DNA of 64,000 nt from G963422745 sp963422745 (GTDB lineage Bacteria; Actinomycetota; Acidimicrobiia; Acidimicrobiales; Aldehydirespiratoraceae), in contig OY730477.1 of NCBI GenBank assembly GCA_963422745.1, positions 1,240,001 through 1,304,000 of the forward strand, read 5' to 3'. Below are positions 33,295-41,316 of the stretch, in pieces (the first letter of the stretch is position 1; each line of letters begins with the position of its first letter). Both the position numbers and the translations under genes were made by a program. A model generated the notes under the pieces. It saw only the letters and a list, made by a program, of their open reading frames with translations. It made no database searches and was not told the DNA's origin.

Positions 33295-33978
33295 GTGGAT
33301 TACAAGGCTGAATTTATTGAGTTCATGGTTCGAAGCGAGGTGTTGAAGTTCGGCGACTTCGTCACCAAGAGCGGTCGGAGGACTCCGTACTTCCTTGATA
33401 CCGGTCGCTACTGCACCGGCGAACAACTCGCACGCCTCGGCGACTACTACTCATGGGCGATCCGAAACAACTGGCTCGACGGTTTCGATCTGCTGTTCGG
33501 CCCGGCCTACAAAGGGATACCGTTGGTAACCACAACAGCAATAGCGTTGGCACGCCACGACCATGGCCGATCGGTCCGGTGGTGCTTCAACCGCAAAGAG
33601 GTCAAGGATCACGGCGAAGGCGGGTTGCTCGTTGGTGCTCAGCCCCACGACGGTGATCGTGTCTTGATCGTGGAGGACGTCACCACCGCGGGTACCTCAA
33701 TTCGTGAGACCGTGCCGACACTGCGAGCCATTGCGGAAGTGGAGATTGTGGGGTTGGTCGTGTCGGTCGACCGCAAAGAACGCGGTCTCGCCGAAGGCTC
33801 AGCATTATCAGAGGTAGCCGACGAGTTTGACATGCCCGTGCATGCCATCGTCGACGTTGATGAGATCGTCGGGTATCTACATGGCCGTGAGATTGATGGC
33901 CGGGTGCCACTCAACGATGACGTCGCCGCCCAGATGATCGCCTATCGGCAAACCTACGGTGCTCACCGAGTGGGCTGA
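33295..33978 (+). CDS. pyrE: Orotate phosphoribosyltransferase
   Basis: 227 residues from the GTG at 33295, chosen because ACGGGGAAA lies 6 bp upstream and the encoded opening VDYKAEFIEFMVRSEVLKFG matches the family. The PRPP-binding loop is RVLIVEDVTTAGTSIRE, the substrate-side strand is KSGRRTPYFLDTGRY, and FNRKEVKDHGEGG is the flexible catalytic loop with the conserved lysines. It makes OMP from orotate and PRPP in pyrimidine synthesis. It stands alone, as often in actinobacteria. Confidence 0.96.
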   Translation: MDYKAEFIEFMVRSEVLKFGDFVTKSGRRTPYFLDTGRYCTGEQLARLGDYYSWAIRNNWLDGFDLLFGPAYKGIPLVTTTAIALARHDHGRSVRWCFNRKEVKDHGEGGLLVGAQPHDGDRVLIVEDVTTAGTSIRETVPTLRAIAEVEIVGLVVSVDRKERGLAEGSALSEVADEFDMPVHAIVDVDEIVGYLHGREIDGRVPLNDDVAAQMIAYRQTYGAHRVG

Positions 33979-33990
33979 GATCCAAGCGGA

Positions 33991-34035
33991 TAATCGGCGA
34001 GGTGGATCGTCGTCTAATCGGCGAGGTAGATCGTC
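33991..34035. repeat. 24-bp duplication of the rhomboid gene 3' end
   Basis: TAATCGGCGAGGT(G/A)GATCGTC occurs at 33991 and at 34015. The second copy contains the stop codon (34014-34016 on the minus strand) and last codons of the rhomboid gene, so the gene end has been copied outward into the gap before pyrE. Confidence 0.88.
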
Positions 34036-34811
34036 TCGGCGGGCCTTGCCCGGCTGTGTAGGCCACGGCGGGTGAGCAGACCAGTGACGAAACCGAAAAG
34101 GAAACCTGCCACATGCGCGACCCAAGCCACGTCGCTGTCGTTTCCGATGAAGAACTGCGACCCAAACCAGATCACCAGCAGAACTGCCGCTGGAAGCCGA
34201 GAGAGGATCGGGATGACCCCGACCATGATCAGCACCCGCAGCCTTGTGAGCGGGAACCAGGCCAAGACGATTCCCATCACCCCGGCCACAGCTCCAGATG
34301 CACCAATGACGGGCACGGTGGAGTCGTGTAACGCCACTATGTGAGCGATCGTTGCCACCACGCCCGAAGCCGCGTAGAGCAAAACGAAACGGGCGGCTCC
34401 CGTGTGGTCCTCAACGATCCTGCCGAAGACCCACAAGAACACGAGGTTGCCAATCAAATGGAGCCATCCGCCGTGCAGAAACATTGAGATCGGTATGGCG
34501 AGCCAAAGGTTCTTGTCCCCAAACACCGCCGCCTCAACAGGTCCGTCAATGCAGGCATCAGTCAGCCCCAAGGTCGCCGTCGCGGCGATCTCCAACGCGG
34601 ACAGCGGGCGGAACTGGGTGAGTTCACACGGCACAACCGCGTGCTGGTAATTGAACCACATCTCCTCAACGATCTCGGCCTGTGTCGAGCTGCCGATGTT
34701 GCGCACCGCACTCGGCTGCCAGAACACGAACACCGCAATGCATGCCGCAACGATCAGCAATGTCATCACTGCTCGCCGCCGTGTGGATGTTTCGTCGCGA
34801 AGCGGAATCAC
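34014..34811 (-). CDS. Rhomboid family intramembrane serine protease
   Basis: 265 residues from a GTG start. Six or so hydrophobic segments are visible. The active-site serine is in GASGAVAGVMG and the catalytic histidine in AWVAHVAGFLFGFVTG; MFLHGGWLHLIGNLVFLWVFG is the conserved loop-1/TM2 region. It cleaves transmembrane helices of other proteins within the cell membrane. Substrates are unknown. The C-terminus is short and basic. The gene faces pyrE and is divergent from the SDR gene across the 67-bp repeat array. Confidence 0.94.
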   Translation of the reverse strand: MIPLRDETSTRRRAVMTLLIVAACIAVFVFWQPSAVRNIGSSTQAEIVEEMWFNYQHAVVPCELTQFRPLSALEIAATATLGLTDACIDGPVEAAVFGDKNLWLAIPISMFLHGGWLHLIGNLVFLWVFGRIVEDHTGAARFVLLYAASGVVATIAHIVALHDSTVPVIGASGAVAGVMGIVLAWFPLTRLRVLIMVGVIPILSRLPAAVLLVIWFGSQFFIGNDSDVAWVAHVAGFLFGFVTGLLTRRGLHSRARPAETIYLAD

Positions 34812-34882
34812 GCCGGGCTTCGGGTCATTTGCTCATCCGGATCATTTGCTCATTGGCCATGTCGCTGGGAGCACTTCGTTGG

Positions 34883-35303
34883 GTCGTCTGGACCTGCTGT
34901 GGTGCGCTGTCGAACCCTATCTTGAAGCTGTCTGGAGATACATGGGCCGCCTGTTGGTGGTGTGCTGTCGGGCCCGCCACCGCCGCCTTACATTTGTCGC
35001 ATGGCAGCCGTTTGGACCTGTTGGTGGTGTGCTGTGGGGCCCTATCTTGAGGCTGTCTGGAGATACATGGGCGGCCGTTTGGACCTGTTGGTGGTGTGCT
35101 GTGGGGCCCTATCTTGAGGCTGTCTGGAGATACATGGGCGGCCGTTTGGACCTGTTGGTGGTGTGCTGTGGGGCCCTATCTTGAGGCTGTCTGGAGATAC
35201 ATGGGCGGCCGTTTGGACCTGTTGGTGGTGTGCTGTGGGGCCCTATCTTGAGGCTGTCTGGAGATACATGGGCGGCCGTTTGGACCTGTTGGTGGTGTGC
35301 TGT
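34883..35303. repeat. 67-bp tandem array between divergent genes
   Basis: Nearly perfect 67-bp units begin at 35007, 35074, 35141, 35208 and 35275 (GCCGTTTGGACCTGTTGGTGG...), the last cut short at about 35303. Two diverged partial units precede them from 34883. Each unit holds GGGGCCC and CTGTCTGGAGATACATGGGC. As 67 is not a multiple of three, the array is noncoding and open frames across it are artefacts. It fills the spacer between the rhomboid (minus) and SDR (plus) genes. The copies are almost identical, so expansion is recent. Confidence 0.97.
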
Positions 35304-35439
35304 CGAACCCTGTCAGATTAGTTGAAGTCGGATGCCAGTAGTGATGTTGGGTGATTGTGTTGAGATGGTGTCCGAAGCGGCTCAAGCGCCGAACAGCGGA
35401 TGCACAGGTTTCATTTCGCCAAGGGTCACCGGGCATGAT

Positions 35440-36240
35440 ATGAGAATGAACGCTGAACGTCTGATGGCGTTGTTCGGTCTCAACGATAAACGTGCCTTGG
35501 TGACAGGCGGCAGCCGAGGCATCGGCGCCATGATCGCCGAGGGTCTGCTTGACGCGGGCTGCGAAGTGCTCATCTCGGCGCGCAAGGCCGACCAGATCGC
35601 CGCAACCGTCGAAAGGCTCGGCGCCAAAGGCAAGATCTCCGGTGTCGCCGCCGATCTGTCCACCGACGAAGGCGTCAAGCGCCTCGTAGCTTTCGTGGCT
35701 GAGCGTTGGGATTCGCTGCACATTCTCTGCAACAATGCGGGCGCGGCCTGGGGTGAACCGATAGATACGTTTCCGCCCCATGGTTGGGACAAGGTGATGA
35801 ACGTCAACGTACGCAGCGTGTTTTTTGTCACCCAATCGCTGCTGGGGTTGCTGAGGGCCGGGGCTTGCGCAACGGCACCCGCCCGGATCATCAACACAGG
35901 CTCTGTGAATGGTCTTACCCCGCCGGACTCGGATGCCTTCTCGTATTCGTCATCAAAGGCCGCCGTACATATGTTGACCCGTCACCTGGCAAAGCAACTC
36001 GCCCCGGAGCACATAACTGTCAACGCCATCGCGCCTGGGCCGTTCGATTCACAGATGATGGCGTATGTGCTCGATGATCCGGTAGCTCGGTCCTTGATCG
36101 CGGCGGAAGTTCCGTTGGGCCGGATCGGCGTACCCGACGACATGGCCGGTGTGGCTGTCTACCTCGCCTCAACCGCTGGCGCATATGTCACCGGTGCGGT
36201 GATCCCGGTGGGGGGCGGATTGTCAGTCGTTGCCGGGTAG
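35440..36240 (+). CDS. SDR family oxidoreductase
   Basis: 266 residues from the ATG at 35440 (MRMNAERLMALF); the ATG at 35446 is equally possible and no clear ribosome site decides. The Rossmann motif is VTGGSRGIGAMIAEG, NNAGAAWGEP follows near 90, the catalytic Tyr and Lys are in FSYSSSKAAVHML, and GGGLSVVAG closes the protein as usual in FabG-like SDRs. It is an NAD(P)-dependent oxidoreductase of unknown substrate. Its end overlaps the convergent P450 gene by 18 bp on the opposite strand. Confidence 0.92.
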   Translation: MRMNAERLMALFGLNDKRALVTGGSRGIGAMIAEGLLDAGCEVLISARKADQIAATVERLGAKGKISGVAADLSTDEGVKRLVAFVAERWDSLHILCNNAGAAWGEPIDTFPPHGWDKVMNVNVRSVFFVTQSLLGLLRAGACATAPARIINTGSVNGLTPPDSDAFSYSSSKAAVHMLTRHLAKQLAPEHITVNAIAPGPFDSQMMAYVLDDPVARSLIAAEVPLGRIGVPDDMAGVAVYLASTAGAYVTGAVIPVGGGLSVVAG

Positions 36241-37437
36241 TCGGCGCAGGCGAACCGGCAGAGACTTGAGTGAGTTGTTGAGGTTGGACCGCTGACGGCT
36301 CGGATCGCCTGACAAATGAAGCTCGGGCCAGCGTTGGAGTACCTCCTCAAAGAAGATCCGACCTTCAAGTCGGGCGAGGTGCACACCCAAACAGAAGTGC
36401 GCGCCGATACCGAATGAGAGGTGAGGGTTCGGGTTGCGTCGCACATCAAACGTGTGTGGATCGTCAAACACCGCATCGTCACGATTTGCCGACGTGTACA
36501 CCATCGCCACTTTGTCACCCGCCGCGATATCAACCCCGGCCAGGGTTGTGTTGGTCATCGCTGTGCGCCGGAAGTAGTGCAAGGGGTTAGCCCAACGCAG
36601 GATCTCATCTACCGCGCCCGGCAATAGCCCATGATCGGCTCGTACCGCGGCGAGCTGATCGGGATGCGACAATAATGCCAGCATCCCAGAGGACAGCATT
36701 GTTCGGGTGGTGTCGTTACCGGCAGTGACCAGCTGGACGAAGAACCGGCCGAATCCAATGTCGGTCATCGCAGCGCCTTCAAACTCACTGCTGAGAAGTA
36801 GGTCAGTCAGGTCTCCGAGGGGCTCATGGCAGCGCCTTTCGGCTGCGAACTGCATGGCGTAAGCCGCCATCTCCATGCTCGAACTTCCCCGATTATTGCT
36901 TTCGGCGATATCGGGATCCTGACCGCCGCTGTTGCGCTCAGCCAATGCGTGGATGTAGCCCCAGTCCTGTTTGGGTAGCCCGAGAAGCTCACCAATCACC
37001 TGGCTCGGCAGATGAGCACAAACATCATGGACGAACTCAATCTCGTCGCCGAGCGTCTCTGCCCGATCCAGGATCTGTCGAGTGATCTCTCGAATCCGTA
37101 CCTTGAGACCGTCAATGACTCTGGCCTTGAACTCCGGTGCGAGCGGACGTCGGTAGGCGGTGTGGCGGGGTGGGTCCATTGCTAGCAACATGTCGCGCAT
37201 GTTTTGCAGTGACACGGGATCGAGATCCTCAACCACGACGCCTCCCTGCGCGGCACTAAAGATCTCGGTGTGTCGGGATACGTGGACGACGTCGTGGTAC
37301 TTAAGCACGGCCCAGTAGCCGGGCTCGTCGTCCATGTCGACCCAGACGACGGGCTGCGTTCGTCGCAGTTCCTCGAACAGTTCGTGGGGAGGTCCGTTGA
37401 CGTACGTTTCTGAGCGAGCAATGACCGCAGGTGACAT
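36223..37437 (-). CDS. Cytochrome P450
   Basis: 404 residues from the ATG at 37437 (a GTG lies one codon before). Signatures are QLVTAGNDTTRTML in the I-helix, DEILRWANPLHYFRRTA for the ExxR region and FGIGAHFCLGVHLARLE, with the heme cysteine near residue 349. It is related to the other P450s of the window with the RRTA motif but is not in an operon with a ferredoxin. It converges on, and slightly overlaps, the SDR gene. Confidence 0.95.
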   Translation of the reverse strand: MSPAVIARSETYVNGPPHELFEELRRTQPVVWVDMDDEPGYWAVLKYHDVVHVSRHTEIFSAAQGGVVVEDLDPVSLQNMRDMLLAMDPPRHTAYRRPLAPEFKARVIDGLKVRIREITRQILDRAETLGDEIEFVHDVCAHLPSQVIGELLGLPKQDWGYIHALAERNSGGQDPDIAESNNRGSSSMEMAAYAMQFAAERRCHEPLGDLTDLLLSSEFEGAAMTDIGFGRFFVQLVTAGNDTTRTMLSSGMLALLSHPDQLAAVRADHGLLPGAVDEILRWANPLHYFRRTAMTNTTLAGVDIAAGDKVAMVYTSANRDDAVFDDPHTFDVRRNPNPHLSFGIGAHFCLGVHLARLEGRIFFEEVLQRWPELHLSGDPSRQRSNLNNSLKSLPVRLRRLPGND

Positions 37438-37603
37438 CACGGCATCAACAATATCGTTTGCTGAGTAGGGGAATCCTTGATTGTTGCAATAAGGATCGTT
37501 GGGTCGACGGCCTTGCGGAATCCGCGGTTCGGACTGCTACGGTCACTGATTGGCTACGAACCAGGCGACGATTCGTGGGGAAGACTCCTAGGAGGCGCAA
37601 CGC

Positions 37604-37876
37604 ATGGCAACAGGTCGATCCAGTTTCGCGAAGCGTCAGCGGGACATGGCCAAGAAGGCGAGGGCGGCGGCGAAACGCGAAAAGCGATTGGACCGTGACA
37701 GCGCGGTTGGTATTGACGAGCCGGGCGACAGCGATGCGAGGGGACCGACACTCTCCAACGACGAGATAATGGCGAGGGTTGCCGAACTTCACCGTCGTTA
37801 TGACGACGGACAGATGGATCTCAACACTTTCGACGAAGAAAAGACTGCCCTCATGGCGCAGTTTTCCATTGACTGA
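37604..37876 (+). CDS. Small charged protein of unknown function
   Basis: 90 residues with a strong GGAGG 8 bp before the ATG, so it is very probably translated. The first 35 residues are very basic (KRQRDMAKKARAAAKREKR), and the C-terminal half is a predicted helical pair with NDEIMARVAELHRRYDDGQM and TFDEEKTALMAQF, resembling a SHOCT-like short helical module. The basic tail could bind nucleic acid or membrane. I do not recognise the family. It stands alone between a P450 gene and engB. Confidence 0.75.
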   Translation: MATGRSSFAKRQRDMAKKARAAAKREKRLDRDSAVGIDEPGDSDARGPTLSNDEIMARVAELHRRYDDGQMDLNTFDEEKTALMAQFSID

Positions 37877-37926
37877 ACATCACAACACTTCAACACGAAT
37901 CCAGCTGACCTGATCGTGCGGGCTTC

Positions 37927-38511
37927 TCATCTCAGCAGCTCAACGATATGGCGTCGCAACTCCCTGATGCCCGTACCGTGAGCTGCGCTCACCCAGTGCA
38001 TGTCGGCGCTACCGAGTCGCTGGCAGAGTCGGCTTCTGGATCCATTTCGTTTTGACGGCCTTATCTTGTCGACCTTGGTGGCGACGAAGTGAATTCGTTG
38101 ATCCAGCGATCGAAGCCACTCAACGGCCTCGAGATCAAGTTTGGTAGGGCCTACAAGACCGTCGATCAGATGCAAAACCCCCACCAACGATTCCCGTTGG
38201 CTGAGGTAACGCGTGACCATGTCGGCCCATCGTTGTTTCTCCTTCTTGGACACCTTTGCATAGCCGTAACCCGGTAGATCCATCAGCACCCGCCCGCTTT
38301 GGTCAGGTCCCAACTCGAAGGCATTGAGCAAGCGGGTAGCGCCTGGGGTCTTCGACGTTCTCGCGAGGTTGGCATTTCGTGCTAAGGCGTTGAGCAGCGA
38401 GGACTTGCCGACATTGGAACGTCCCACGATCGCAATTTCTGAGCGTGTGTATTTCAATTCGTCAACATCGGCATATGACCTGAGAAATCGCAGCGCAAGG
38501 GGAGCGGTCAC
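37927..38511 (-). CDS. engB: Ribosome biogenesis GTPase EngB (YihA/YsxC)
   Basis: 194 residues from a GTG start. The GTPase motifs are all present: G1 GRSNVGKSSLLNAL, G2 threonine in TPGATRLLN, G3 DLPGYGYAKVSK, G4 TKVDKIRPSK and G5 near SAAHGTGI. The GYGYAKV segment is diagnostic of EngB. It assists large ribosomal subunit assembly in the cytoplasm. The 128-bp spacer after it (38512-38639) shows nothing I can support. Confidence 0.96.
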   Translation of the reverse strand: MTAPLALRFLRSYADVDELKYTRSEIAIVGRSNVGKSSLLNALARNANLARTSKTPGATRLLNAFELGPDQSGRVLMDLPGYGYAKVSKKEKQRWADMVTRYLSQRESLVGVLHLIDGLVGPTKLDLEAVEWLRSLDQRIHFVATKVDKIRPSKRNGSRSRLCQRLGSADMHWVSAAHGTGIRELRRHIVELLR

Positions 38512-38639
38512 GACGTAAAGGCTACGACCCGTCCATGGCCGCCAGCGGCTCCGTTACTGGTCGGCGGCGGCTGCGCCAGGTGGGGGTTCTGGCGTCGGGT
38601 TTGCTGCGGTGGTTTGGGGGTGCCTGTTTGAGGCCGGGG

Positions 38640-39665
38640 TTAGGTTGCCTTTAGTGCCTCCATTACCGGGCGCCAGCGACGGATGTCACCCTGGCCCGGT
38701 GCATAGAAGCTGATCCGATCAACCAGATCGTCGTAGCGCTGGTGCAGTTCCGCAGCGATCGTGTCGGGCTCACCCACAACCGCGAATGTATTCAGAATCT
38801 CGTCGTCGATCAGGCGTCCCATCTCAACCCAGTCACCCTTTTTGGACAGGGTGTTCAGCTTGGGTTGCAGACCTCCCCAGCCGTGCAGTTCCAGAACCTT
38901 GCGGTAGGCGGGGGTTGATCCGTAAAACGCAATCTGTTGGCGGGTAGCATCAGCCGCGGCCTGCATCTCTGGTTCGTTTTGCCCGCTCACAACGAAAAAA
39001 GGCCCCGAAATCTGAAAACCGTCCATGGTCTTGCCAGCCTTCTCGCGGCCCTTGGCGACGTTGGGAATCGTTACCTCTCGCAGATATTTCTCGGTGGTAA
39101 AGCCATGGCAGATGAGTCCATCGCAAACCTCACCTGCGGTCTGGGTCATCAACTCGCCCACCGCCGCCAACCAGATTTTCGGTGGGCCGTGGTCAATGAT
39201 GTCGCTACGGTCCGGGGCGAAGAACGGGGTCATGAGCGTGTGTTGATAGAACTCTCCCCGAAAATCCAGCCGGGTGCCGTTCTGCCATGAATCCCAGATC
39301 GCACGAATCGCTTGGATCATCTCACGCATGCGCGCCGCCGGCGCGGACCAATCCATTGAGAAACGTTTGGTTATGTGGGGTTTGATCTGACTGCCCAGAC
39401 CCAGGTTGAACCGTCCGTTGGTTAGGGCTTGCAGGTCCCATCCCAGGTTTGCCAACAGCATCGGGTTGCGTGCGAAGGCAACGGCGATGGCAGTTCCGAA
39501 TTCGAGTCGATCGGCGTGTCCTGCCGCTACTGCAATTGGCAGGAACGGGTCGTGGCCGGTCTCAGCAGTCCAGACGCCGTCATAGCCAGCGGCTTGTTGG
39601 GACCGAGCATTGTTCGCGATCTGGGTGATGTCGGGGGTTAACCCCAATCCTCCGTCAACTTTCAT
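38640..39665 (-). CDS. LLM-class flavin/F420-dependent oxidoreductase
   Basis: 341 residues from the ATG at 39665 (MKVDGGLGLTPDITQIA). The open frame continues a further 97 codons outward through a repeat array, but that part is repeat translation with no family match. Luciferase-like motifs are GYDGVWTAETGHDPFLPI, LEFGTAIAVAFARNPMLLAN and FNLGLGSQIKPHITKRF. It resembles actinobacterial TIGR03617-like F420-dependent oxidoreductases, probably cytoplasmic. The substrate is unknown. The start lacks a good ribosome site. It is divergent from the epimerase-family gene. Confidence 0.88.
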   Translation of the reverse strand: MKVDGGLGLTPDITQIANNARSQQAAGYDGVWTAETGHDPFLPIAVAAGHADRLEFGTAIAVAFARNPMLLANLGWDLQALTNGRFNLGLGSQIKPHITKRFSMDWSAPAARMREMIQAIRAIWDSWQNGTRLDFRGEFYQHTLMTPFFAPDRSDIIDHGPPKIWLAAVGELMTQTAGEVCDGLICHGFTTEKYLREVTIPNVAKGREKAGKTMDGFQISGPFFVVSGQNEPEMQAAADATRQQIAFYGSTPAYRKVLELHGWGGLQPKLNTLSKKGDWVEMGRLIDDEILNTFAVVGEPDTIAAELHQRYDDLVDRISFYAPGQGDIRRWRPVMEALKAT

Positions 39666-39690
39666 GGCGCAACAATGCCCTGCGAACTCC

Positions 39691-39951
39691 CGCGACACCA
39701 AACACTGCCCGGCCGTACCCGCCGTCCTCGTCCTCTCGATCTCTCGCGACACCAAACACTGCCCGCCCGCACCAAGTCTGGGAATGATGCCATTAGCGGC
39801 TGCGATCTCCCCGCGACACCAAACACTGCCGGCCCGTACCCGCCGTCCTCGTCCTCTCGATCTCTCGCGACACCAAACACTGCCCGCCCGCACCAAGTCT
39901 GGGAATGATGCCATTAGCGGCTGCGATCTCCCCGCGACACCAAACACGGAT
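39691..39951. repeat. Two-part tandem array, 54 + 67 bp (121-bp higher period)
   Basis: CGCGACACCAAACACTGCC starts at 39691, 39745, 39812 and 39866, and a final partial copy is at 39933. Intervals alternate 54, 67, 54, 67 bp: the short unit carries CGTACCCGCCGTCCTCGTCC and the long one CACCAAGTCTGGGAATGATG. The 121-bp pair is nearly identical in both rounds, so it grew by doubling a two-unit block. It fills the spacer between the divergent LLM (minus) and epimerase-family (plus) genes. Confidence 0.96.
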
Positions 39952-39991
39952 TGCACTGGTCGGCGATACGGCCCCGGTACGGTTTCAGGCT

Positions 39992-41092
39992 ATGAAGGTG
40001 CTTGTTATGGGCGGAACCCGGTTCAATGGTCTGGCATTGGTGCGCGAACTCGTCATCCAAGGTCACGAGGTCACGATCTGCAATCGCGGCCGTACGCAAG
40101 CCGAGTTGCCCGAAGGCGTTCAACGCCTGATCGCCGATCGTAGCGACCACGACCGTCTCTGTGAGGTGCTGGGCAGCGGGGACTTTGATGTCGTTCACGA
40201 CATGACCGCTTATCACCCCGAAGACGTCGACATCATGATCAAAGTGCTTCATGATCGTGTCGGTCACTACATCTTCGCTAGTTCAACGGTGACCTACCAG
40301 AGCAAGGACACGATCATCACCGAGGATGATCCCGACGAACGCGGCCCGACTCAGATCGAGTACGGCCTACACAAGCTGCTGTGCGAGGACCGCCTGTTTG
40401 AGGCACACGCCGAGCTGGGATTCCCCGCCACCAGCGTGCCGTTCTCCATGGTTGTCGGTCCCCACAACGCTATGACCGACCGTGAGCAACGCATGTTCAA
40501 GCGTTTGATCGATGGCCGTCGGGTCTTGATACCCGGCGACGGCTCGACGCTTCTGCAGCTTGGCGATGTCGGAGACCAGAGCCGAGCCCTGGTGGCGATG
40601 ATGGGCCAGCTACAGACCTTCGGGCGGCGCTACAACCTAACCGGAGCGCACCCATTGACCCGCAACGAATACGTGGCGACCATTTCGGGGATCGTCGGGC
40701 GCGAAGCCGAGGTGCGGTTCGTTCCCGATAACCTGATGGAAGACCTTTGGACGGGTCGTCGACCCGTCGACATTGGCCCGCCCAGCGGCACGCTTGATGT
40801 CCGACCGAGTTCACCTGACAAACCCGAGGATCCTCGAGCGATGCTGCGAACCCGGTTCTTGTTGTGCCTCAACCTGATTCAGCAGCTGGCGCCGAACATC
40901 CACTGGTGGGATCAAGACACGGTCTTTGGGATCAACCGGCTGCGGTCCGACATTGGCTGGGTACCGACCGAAACCACCGAATCAATGTTGGACCGCGCCT
41001 ATCGCTGGTGGCATGACAGCGGTGGCGTTGACTTTGCCTACGATTGGGATGCTGAGGATCGGATTCTGGCGATGATTCCCGCAGCTAGCTGA
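39992..41092 (+). CDS. NAD-dependent epimerase/dehydratase family protein
   Basis: 366 residues from the ATG at 39992; the open frame before it runs through the repeat array and is not gene. The opening MKVLVMGGTRFNGLALVREL has the extended-SDR nucleotide loop GGTRFNG, close to the CSP41-like/atypical SDR branch. FASSTVTYQSKD and EYGLHKLLCEDRLF hold the Ser/Tyr/Lys positions, with Tyr and Lys four apart in YGLHK. It probably acts on a nucleotide sugar or binds nucleotides. The function is not fixed by the neighbours. Confidence 0.87.
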   Translation: MKVLVMGGTRFNGLALVRELVIQGHEVTICNRGRTQAELPEGVQRLIADRSDHDRLCEVLGSGDFDVVHDMTAYHPEDVDIMIKVLHDRVGHYIFASSTVTYQSKDTIITEDDPDERGPTQIEYGLHKLLCEDRLFEAHAELGFPATSVPFSMVVGPHNAMTDREQRMFKRLIDGRRVLIPGDGSTLLQLGDVGDQSRALVAMMGQLQTFGRRYNLTGAHPLTRNEYVATISGIVGREAEVRFVPDNLMEDLWTGRRPVDIGPPSGTLDVRPSSPDKPEDPRAMLRTRFLLCLNLIQQLAPNIHWWDQDTVFGINRLRSDIGWVPTETTESMLDRAYRWWHDSGGVDFAYDWDAEDRILAMIPAAS

Positions 41093-41143
41093 GCGCCGAC
41101 ATCGGCGTCGCAGTGGTTGATTCCTTTAGCCGGGGCGCTCGTA

Positions 41144-41280
41144 CGTTTGACGCGGTGGCTGGTTCTTTCTGATCGGGGCGGCTTATTCGTTTGACGCGGT
41201 GGCTGGTTCTTTCTGGCCGGGGTGGCTGGGTTCTTCTTGGCCGGGGCGGCTTGTTCGTTTGACGCGGTGGCTGGTTCTTT
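41144..41280. repeat. Direct repeats, 44 and 68 bp apart, in a convergent spacer
   Basis: CGTTTGACGCGGTGGCTGG followed by TTCTTT starts at 41144, 41188 and 41256, giving intervals of 44 and 68 bp. Shorter pieces (GGCCGGGGTGGCTGGGTTCTT, GGCCGGGGCGGCTTGTTCG) lie between. The array occupies most of the 224-bp gap between the epimerase-family gene and the acyl-CoA ligase gene, which converge. Confidence 0.92.
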
Positions 41281-41316
41281 TGACCGGGTAGCTGGGTATT
41301 GCTTGACGTAGTCGAA

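Noticed and set aside
34651..35184. Plus-strand reading frame of 177 codons across the 67-bp array
   Set aside because: It is antisense to the rhomboid gene and then runs through noncoding 67-bp units; the repeated peptide is a by-product.
35007..35303. CRISPR array (67-bp repeat-spacer units)
   Set aside because: The whole 67-bp unit is repeated with no variable spacers, and no cas genes are in the window. In the other 66-bp pairs the conserved part varies from 14 to 66 bp, unlike a fixed CRISPR repeat.
39666..39956. 97-residue N-terminal extension of the LLM oxidoreductase
   Set aside because: It is a translation of the 54/67-bp repeat array; the family homology begins at the ATG at 39665.
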